From positions 1 through 21,901 of the forward strand of contig CATZEP010000014.1 in assembly GCA_958418185.1 (NCBI GenBank): 21,901 bases of DNA, in the 5' to 3' direction. The translations under genes and the position numbers were made by a program. Each line of letters opens with the position of its first letter. Position 1 is the first letter of the stretch. Positions 16,738 to 21,901 of this stretch are shown here, one piece after another. This stretch comes from an uncultured Collinsella sp. GTDB lineage: Bacteria > Actinomycetota > Coriobacteriia > Coriobacteriales > Coriobacteriaceae. The notes beneath the pieces are model-generated. The model was not told the DNA's origin and ran no database searches. It saw nothing but the letters and a program-made list of their open reading frames with translations.

Positions 16738-18680
16738 TCGACGAGGAGAACAAGTCCGCAACCATGACCGAGGCACCGGCCGCCGCCACAGCTGCACCGG
16801 CCCACGCCGCTCCGGCGGACTCCACACCCGTGGAGCCCGAGGACACCGTGTTCTCCCTGCCTCTTTCGCATGTAACGCAAGAATATCCGACGCTGACCGA
16901 CGACGAGGATACCGAGGGCAACGCTGACGGCGGTAACACCCCCATCGGCGTGCACGCCGCTACCGAGCAGCCCGCGGTCCCGCAAGACATGCCCGCGCCG
17001 GCTCACTTTGCCGAACCCGTCGCCACGGCGATTACCGAGAGCTCCGCGGTATTTGCGGCTCCCGAGCCCGCGGCACCGGTGTTTCCCGTAGCGCCGGCAC
17101 CCGCCGCAGCGCCCGAGTCCGCATCTGCACCGGAACCCGCGGCGGCGCCCTCCCCCGCGGACGCATCGGCGCCCGAAGCCATGCAGTCTGTAACCGAAGG
17201 CGTACCCGCAGCAACGACGGAGGATGTCTCCCAATCCCACGGCACGCCCGCGCCCGCGCACTTCGCGACGCCCGAGTCTGCAGCCGTCGCCCCGCAAGAC
17301 GACGAGCCTGTCGACCGTACAACCGAAGAGCCCGCCACGCCCAACGTCAACGACCCGAGCAACGATGCCGACACCGTCTCGCCCGGCGATACGGCCGAGA
17401 TTGACGTTGCCGCCGTGGAGGCCAAGCTTAAGGACCCCGGCTCGACCATGAGTTTTGAGACGCTGACCGACGAGCGCACCGAGACTGACTCGACCTACGA
17501 CGCCGGCACGACCACGCAGCTCATGTGGGGCGCCCGCTCCGATGTTGGCTGTGTGCGCCCGCATAACGAAGACTCCTATCTGGTGCAATCGCCGCTCTTT
17601 TGCGTATGCGACGGCATGGGCGGCCACGCCGCCGGTGAGGTAGCCTCCTCCATCGCCGTCGAGACCATTGCCAAGACAGCGCCGCAGGCAGCCGACGCCG
17701 CACGACTGGCAGCCGCCGTCGAAGCTGCAAACGCCGCGGTCATCGAGGCTGCGCTCAACGGGCTTGGCAAGCCCGGCATGGGCTGCACGGCAACCTGCGC
17801 CTATATCGAAAACGACATGCTCGCCATCGCCCACGTGGGCGACTCGCGCGCCTATCTGCTCCACGAGGGCACGCTCATCCGCGTGACCCGCGACCACTCC
17901 TATGTGGAGGAGCTCGTGGACGCCGGCGAAATTACGGCAGACGAGGCTCGCGTCCACCCCAACCGCTCGGTCATCACCCGCGCGCTGGGCTCGGATCCCG
18001 CCATGTATGCCGACCACTTTACCCTGCATATCGAGGAAGGCGACCGCCTGATCCTGTGCTCGGACGGTCTTTCGAGCATGATTCCCGATAGCGATATCGA
18101 AAACATCGCCACACAGTCCTCGACCGCGCAGATTTGCGTCGACAACCTTGTTGACGCGGCACTGGTCGCCGGCGGGCATGACAACGTCACCGTGCTTGTC
18201 GTTGACCTGGTCGACGATGGCGTCATGCGCGAGGCAAAGCGCGTCCGCCGCCGCAACATCACCATTGCCACCGTACTGGGCATCGCTTTTGTGCTGGCGG
18301 CAGCCATCTGGGCCTACGCAGGCATCACCGGCTCGTACTACCTGGGCACCTACAAGGACACCGTCGCGGTCTACCGGGGCATTCCCGGCAAGCCGCTCGG
18401 CCTTAAGCTGCACTGGCTCGACAGCACGACCACCATCAAACTGTCCGACCTGCCCGAAGACACACAAAATCGCCTTAAGGCAGGTATTCAGCAGACGAGC
18501 ATCGACGACGCACAGGACACCATCTCCAAGTACCGCCATCAGATCGACGAGGAGCAGACCCGTCAGGTGATCGACGCGCAAACGATCCGCAATAACACCG
18601 ACCAGGGTTCGACCTCCGAATCGGATTCCGAGAATACCGCCGAACAGTCCGCCGAGGCCGAAGCCTCCGATAAGAATTAG
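16734..18680 (+). CDS. pstP: PP2C-family Ser/Thr phosphatase (PstP-like) with long N-terminal extension
   Basis: A 648-residue metal-dependent phosphatase that should reverse phosphorylation by the neighbouring kinases. The PP2C domain spans about residues 264-500. Metal and catalytic motifs are present: RPHNED (Glu279, Asp280), DGMGGH (293-298), GDSRAY, SDG (Asp444) and DNVTV (Asp483). A transmembrane helix at about 509-531 is followed by about 115 extracytoplasmic residues ending in an acidic Ser/Glu tail. PstP relatives usually begin at the PP2C domain. Here 263 residues precede it, rich in Ala, Pro, Glu and Thr, with two TLTD motifs (53-56 and 243-246). The coupled ATG at 16734 overlaps the fhaB stop, which supports the long form. 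A second start at ATG 17523, just at the domain, lacks a clear ribosome site. Confidence 0.93.
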   Translation: MIDEENKSATMTEAPAAATAAPAHAAPADSTPVEPEDTVFSLPLSHVTQEYPTLTDDEDTEGNADGGNTPIGVHAATEQPAVPQDMPAPAHFAEPVATAITESSAVFAAPEPAAPVFPVAPAPAAAPESASAPEPAAAPSPADASAPEAMQSVTEGVPAATTEDVSQSHGTPAPAHFATPESAAVAPQDDEPVDRTTEEPATPNVNDPSNDADTVSPGDTAEIDVAAVEAKLKDPGSTMSFETLTDERTETDSTYDAGTTTQLMWGARSDVGCVRPHNEDSYLVQSPLFCVCDGMGGHAAGEVASSIAVETIAKTAPQAADAARLAAAVEAANAAVIEAALNGLGKPGMGCTATCAYIENDMLAIAHVGDSRAYLLHEGTLIRVTRDHSYVEELVDAGEITADEARVHPNRSVITRALGSDPAMYADHFTLHIEEGDRLILCSDGLSSMIPDSDIENIATQSSTAQICVDNLVDAALVAGGHDNVTVLVVDLVDDGVMREAKRVRRRNITIATVLGIAFVLAAAIWAYAGITGSYYLGTYKDTVAVYRGIPGKPLGLKLHWLDSTTTIKLSDLPEDTQNRLKAGIQQTSIDDAQDTISKYRHQIDEEQTRQVIDAQTIRNNTDQGSTSESDSENTAEQSAEAEASDKN

Positions 18681-18696
18681 AAAGGGAGTGCCGCTT

Positions 18697-21567
18697 ATGA
18701 GTCGCCGTAATACCGAACTGCTCTTACTCATCGCCTCGGCGTTCCCCGTCATCCTGCTGTATGCGATGTACGTGCTCACCGCAGGCGCCGCCATCTCGTT
18801 TGAGACACTTGCCGTTCCGATCGGTCTCTTTGCCGCCTTCGCCGCGGCGCATATCGCCGTGCGCATTCTGGCACCCGGCGCCGACCCGGCCATCCTGCCC
18901 ATCGTCTTTGTTCTTTCGGGCATTGGCATCACGTTTGTGACGCGCTTGGCGCCCACGCTCGCCATCTCGCAGCTCGTCATCCTGTTTATCTCGGTGGCGT
19001 TGATGGTAGGTACGCTTGCGCTGGTCAAAAACCTCGACGTGGTCATGCGCTACAAGTACACCTTTGGCATCATCGGCATCATCTTGCTGATGCTGCCCAT
19101 CTTTATCGGCACCACGATCTCGGGCTCTAAACTGTGGATTCGCATCGCCGGCTTTACCATTCAGCCCGGCGAGTTCGCCAAGGTCTTTATCGTGCTGTTC
19201 CTAGCCGGTTACCTGGCCGAGAACCGCGAACTGCTCTCTATCTCCAACCGCAAGATCTTGGGTCTTAAGATTCCGCGTCTGCGCCTGCTGCTGCCGCTGT
19301 TCGCAGTCTGGGGTGTATGCCTGCTCGTCGTTGTCTTCGAACGTGACCTGGGCTCGGCCTTGCTGTTCTACACCATCTTCTTGCTGATGCTCTACGTTGC
19401 CACGGGTCGCTTCTCGTATGTCATCATCGGCCTTGTGCTCTTGGCCGTGGGGGCCGTGGGCGCTTACAAGTTCCTGTCGCACGTCCAGGTTCGTTTCCAG
19501 ATCTGGGCCGATCCCTTTAAGGATGCACAGGGCCAGGGCTACCAGATTGTCCAGTCCCTCTTCTCGCTGGCCGACGGCGGCCTTGTTGGCGTCGGCATTG
19601 GCAACGGCATGGCCAACAACATCCCCGTCGTCGAGTCCGACTTTATCTTCTCGGCTATCGGCGAGGAGATGGGCCTTTTGGGCGGTGGCGCCGTTCTTAT
19701 CCTGTTTATGCTCTTTGCCGTACGTGGCCTGACCACGGCAGCCCGTGCCAAGTCCGACCTTGCCGCCTTTAGCGCCACTGGTCTTACGGCCGCCATCAGC
19801 TTCCAGGCGTTCTTGATCGTTGGCGGCGTTACCCGCCTGATCCCGCTGACCGGCGTCACCCTGCCCTTTATGAGCCAGGGTGGCTCCTCGCTGCTGGCAA
19901 GCTTTATCATCGTCGCGCTTTTGCTGCGCGCCGGTGACGAGGCAACCGGTCGCGAGGCCGAGCTCACCGGCACCGGCACCATGGCCGCCATCACCGACGA
20001 CCAGGTCGCCTCGGCGGCCTCCCCGGCTGGCACGCGCTTCGCCACTTCGTCTTCGTATGCCCGCGGCAGCCACTCCGCCGGCTCGCGCATGCGCCGTCGC
20101 CTGCTTGACACGCCCGAATCCGGTGTGCTCGGCCGCGTGGCGCTCGCCAATCGACTGACCCGCGCCGTGCTCGCCTTTACGGCACTATTCGCCATCCTTA
20201 TCGGCAACCTCACCTATGTCCAGGTCATCAAGGCCAAGGACTATCAGGACATGCCGACCAACAACCACACCATCGCCCGCTCCAAGTACATCCAGCGCGG
20301 CTCCATCATCACGTCCGACGGCGTGACGCTGGCCGAGTCGCTGCAACAGGAAGACGGCACCTACGCCCGCTCCTACCCCAACGGAAACATGGCCGCTCAC
20401 GTGGTGGGCTATGTAAGCCAGCAGTACGGCACCGCTGGTGTCGAGAGCGTCATGAACGAAACGCTCACCGGCTCCAAGGATTACTCCAGCTGGGACAACG
20501 CCCTCGCGTCGCTCGCGGGCCAAAACCAACCGGGCAACACCGCCAAGCTCACCATCGACTCGCGCATCCAGACGGCTGCCGAGCAGGCACTCAAGGGCTT
20601 TAAGGGTGCCGTGGTGGTTATGGATCCGCGCACCGGCGCGGTCCTCGCATGCGCAAGCTCGCCCACCTATGACAACACCAACATCGATGCCCTGATGCAG
20701 TCGGGCGGTGGCGAGGACGGCTCCATGTACGACCGCGCCATGGACGCTCTCTATACCCCGGGCTCGACCTTTAAGGTCGTCACACTCTCCGCGGCGCTCG
20801 AAACCGGCACCGCCAGCCTTACCAGCACGTACCAGGCGCCCGGCTCCATGGATATCGGCAACGCGCCGGTCACCAATGACGCCAACGAGAGCTACGGTAC
20901 CATCAGCCTGCAACAGGCCTTTGCCGTGTCGTCCAACGTCGTCTTTGGCCAGGTGGCCAACGAGATCGGCGCCAGCTCGCTCGTCCAGTTTGCCAACGCC
21001 TTTGGTTACGGCCAAAAGCTCGGTCAGGACCTGACCACCGCGGCCTCCATCATGGCCGACCCCTCGCTCATGACCGAGTGGGAGACCGCCTGGGCAGGCG
21101 CCGGCCAGCCTGTCGGCATGGACCACACGCCAGGTCCGCAGACCACCGTCATGCAAAACTGCGTGATAGCGGCGGCCATCGCCAACAGCGGCGTGGTCAT
21201 GGACCCGTTCTTCGTGGCCCAGGTGCTCGCCCCCGACGGAACCGTGGTCAAGACCACGCAATCCCGCTCGCTCGGCCAGGCCGTCAGCGCCACCACGGCC
21301 GATCAGGTCAAGCAGGCCATGCTCGCGGTTGTCCAGTCCGGCACCGGCACCGATGCCCAGATTCCGGGCGTCAAGGTTGCCGGCAAGACCGGTTCGGCCG
21401 AGACCGGCGGCACCAACGTCAACTCTATGTTTGTTGGCTTTGCACCTTATGATTCACCCACGGTCGCCATCTCGGTGGCCTTGGAGGATTACGACAAACA
21501 CGACGTCGAGGCAGCCAAGATCGCCGGCATCGTCCTGACCGCGGCACTTGCCGCCCAAGGAGCGTGA
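18697..21567 (+). CDS. rodA-pbpA: Fused SEDS glycosyltransferase (RodA/FtsW) and class B penicillin-binding protein
   Basis: A 956-residue natural fusion of two enzymes normally encoded side by side. Residues 1 to about 415 are a SEDS peptidoglycan polymerase with about ten TM helices. It has ERDLGSALL (Asp217), the extracellular loop WADPFKDAQGQGYQ (Asp272) with QSLFSLADGG, and the LPFMSQGGSSL end motif. A Ser/Ala-rich cytoplasmic linker (about 415-475) leads to one more TM helix (486-508) and a transpeptidase: STFK (Ser690 nucleophile, Lys693), SSN (745-747) and KTG (897-899). The PBP half resembles the short PbpA type. It should polymerise lipid II and cross-link the strands. The ATG at 18697 has AAAGGGAG eight nt upstream; an in-frame GTG at 18688 is less likely. 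It follows pstP by 16 nt. I see no frameshift, stop or internal start at the junction. Confidence 0.95.
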   Translation: MSRRNTELLLLIASAFPVILLYAMYVLTAGAAISFETLAVPIGLFAAFAAAHIAVRILAPGADPAILPIVFVLSGIGITFVTRLAPTLAISQLVILFISVALMVGTLALVKNLDVVMRYKYTFGIIGIILLMLPIFIGTTISGSKLWIRIAGFTIQPGEFAKVFIVLFLAGYLAENRELLSISNRKILGLKIPRLRLLLPLFAVWGVCLLVVVFERDLGSALLFYTIFLLMLYVATGRFSYVIIGLVLLAVGAVGAYKFLSHVQVRFQIWADPFKDAQGQGYQIVQSLFSLADGGLVGVGIGNGMANNIPVVESDFIFSAIGEEMGLLGGGAVLILFMLFAVRGLTTAARAKSDLAAFSATGLTAAISFQAFLIVGGVTRLIPLTGVTLPFMSQGGSSLLASFIIVALLLRAGDEATGREAELTGTGTMAAITDDQVASAASPAGTRFATSSSYARGSHSAGSRMRRRLLDTPESGVLGRVALANRLTRAVLAFTALFAILIGNLTYVQVIKAKDYQDMPTNNHTIARSKYIQRGSIITSDGVTLAESLQQEDGTYARSYPNGNMAAHVVGYVSQQYGTAGVESVMNETLTGSKDYSSWDNALASLAGQNQPGNTAKLTIDSRIQTAAEQALKGFKGAVVVMDPRTGAVLACASSPTYDNTNIDALMQSGGGEDGSMYDRAMDALYTPGSTFKVVTLSAALETGTASLTSTYQAPGSMDIGNAPVTNDANESYGTISLQQAFAVSSNVVFGQVANEIGASSLVQFANAFGYGQKLGQDLTTAASIMADPSLMTEWETAWAGAGQPVGMDHTPGPQTTVMQNCVIAAAIANSGVVMDPFFVAQVLAPDGTVVKTTQSRSLGQAVSATTADQVKQAMLAVVQSGTGTDAQIPGVKVAGKTGSAETGGTNVNSMFVGFAPYDSPTVAISVALEDYDKHDVEAAKIAGIVLTAALAAQGA

Positions 21568-21617
21568 TGCCTGTGATCGAAGCGGATACTTGGGGCGCAC
21601 CGCGGCCGATGAGCTAG
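21567..21617 (+). CDS. Possible 16-codon ORF coupled to the SEDS-PBP gene
   Basis: The ATG at 21567 overlaps the preceding stop by one base (TGATG) and has AAGGAG four nt upstream, an unusually good ribosome site. It encodes MPVIEADTWGAPRPMS and stops. It may be a real small peptide, a leader for the kinase gene 82 nt downstream, or the remnant of a longer gene. The peptide itself resembles nothing I know. Confidence 0.25.
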   Translation: MPVIEADTWGAPRPMS

Positions 21618-21699
21618 CGGCAAGGCGCCACGCGGTCCCAGCGGCCATAGATTTGGTACTACACACATCGTTGAGCGAATAGTTATGTTAGGAGCAGGA

Positions 21700-21901
21700 A
21701 TGGAACAGAGGGTCCTCGGGGGAAGATACCTCCTCAAGGATAAGGTGGGAACAGGCGGCATGGCGACCGTCTTCCGTGCGCAAGATCAGGTCCTCGACCG
21801 CACGGTTGCCGTCAAGATCATGCTGCCACAGTATGCCGGCGACGCAACCTTCGCCGCACGCTTTAAGCAGGAGGCACAGGCAGCAGCCGGCCTCTCCTCC
21901 C
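21700..21901 (+). CDS. pknB: PknB-like Ser/Thr protein kinase (partial, runs off the window)
   Basis: Only the first 67 codons are inside the window. They show the start of a Hanks-type kinase: GGRYLLKDKVGTGGMATVF (glycine loop GTGGMATV) and the ATP-binding VAVKIM lysine, then the alpha-C helix stretch FAARFKQEAQAAAGLS with its likely Glu. The VGTGGMATVFRA pattern and position after rodA/pbpA match PknB, the PASTA kinase of actinobacterial wall operons. Whether PASTA repeats follow cannot be seen. I chose the ATG at 21700 with AGGAG five nt upstream; an in-frame ATG at 21685 would add five residues. A 132-bp gap separates it from the fusion gene, so a separate promoter is possible, but none is convincing. 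Confidence 0.88.
   Translation, partial: MEQRVLGGRYLLKDKVGTGGMATVFRAQDQVLDRTVAVKIMLPQYAGDATFAARFKQEAQAAAGLSS

Noticed and set aside
15283..16827. A 514-codon minus-strand open frame opposite fhaA and fhaB
   Set aside because: It arises from the same GC-rich codon mirror effect. Both genes on the other strand have complete FHA motifs and coupled starts.
16374..19046. An 890-codon minus-strand open frame opposite fhaB, pstP and the start of the SEDS gene
   Set aside because: It is a shadow of three well-supported plus-strand genes, with Gly/Arg-rich translation and no recognisable motif.

Overview
The window reads as a chromosomal segment of a high-GC, strictly anaerobic actinobacterium of the Coriobacteriia, most likely Collinsella or a close relative. 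This is inferred from three things. It has a large pyruvate:ferredoxin oxidoreductase. It has the actinobacterial cell-wall/division kinase cluster (fhaA-fhaB-pstP-rodA-pbpA-pknB order). Codon use is GC-rich throughout. No rRNA, tRNA, CRISPR array or transposase gene was found.

Left arm (1-4275): a minus-strand nifJ (94-3633) ends at a strong hairpin terminator (1-41). Behind nifJ lies a 642-bp gene-free region. Its half nearest nifJ looks like promoter and leader. Its far half is packed with structured repeats: a perfect 24-bp inverted repeat, three tandem 22-bp units and a 25-bp near-perfect hairpin.

First kinase cassette (4276-7964, minus): three tightly coupled genes, transcribed in the order secreted/anchored Gly-Ser-rich protein, Ser/Thr kinase with a C-terminal polytopic membrane domain, and FHA-domain protein. 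A factor-independent terminator-like hairpin sits about 20 nt upstream of the first start codon, inside what should be the leader. Two palindromes lie further upstream. This cassette is the best candidate for an undescribed signalling system.

Replication/repair block (8209-12468): recR and ybaB follow dnaX on the minus strand as in many bacteria. Here a plus-strand gene for a small membrane protein (9478-9951), with its own TATAAT promoter and an AT-richer upstream region, has split dnaX from ybaB-recR. Divergent from dnaX is a two-TM protein with a YcxB-like domain (12584-13309).

Second kinase cassette (13454-21901, plus): a kinase with a large polytopic C-terminus, FhaA, FhaB, a PP2C phosphatase (PstP-like) with an unusual 260-residue N-terminal extension, a natural fusion of a RodA/FtsW SEDS polymerase to a class B penicillin-binding protein, and the start of a PknB-like kinase cut by the window edge. 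Four-base start/stop overlaps and short gaps suggest a single operon from an extended -10 promoter near 13365. The genes should together control and carry out peptidoglycan polymerisation and cross-linking. Kinases phosphorylate targets, FHA proteins read phosphothreonine, the phosphatase resets the state, and the SEDS-PBP fusion is the enzyme machine.
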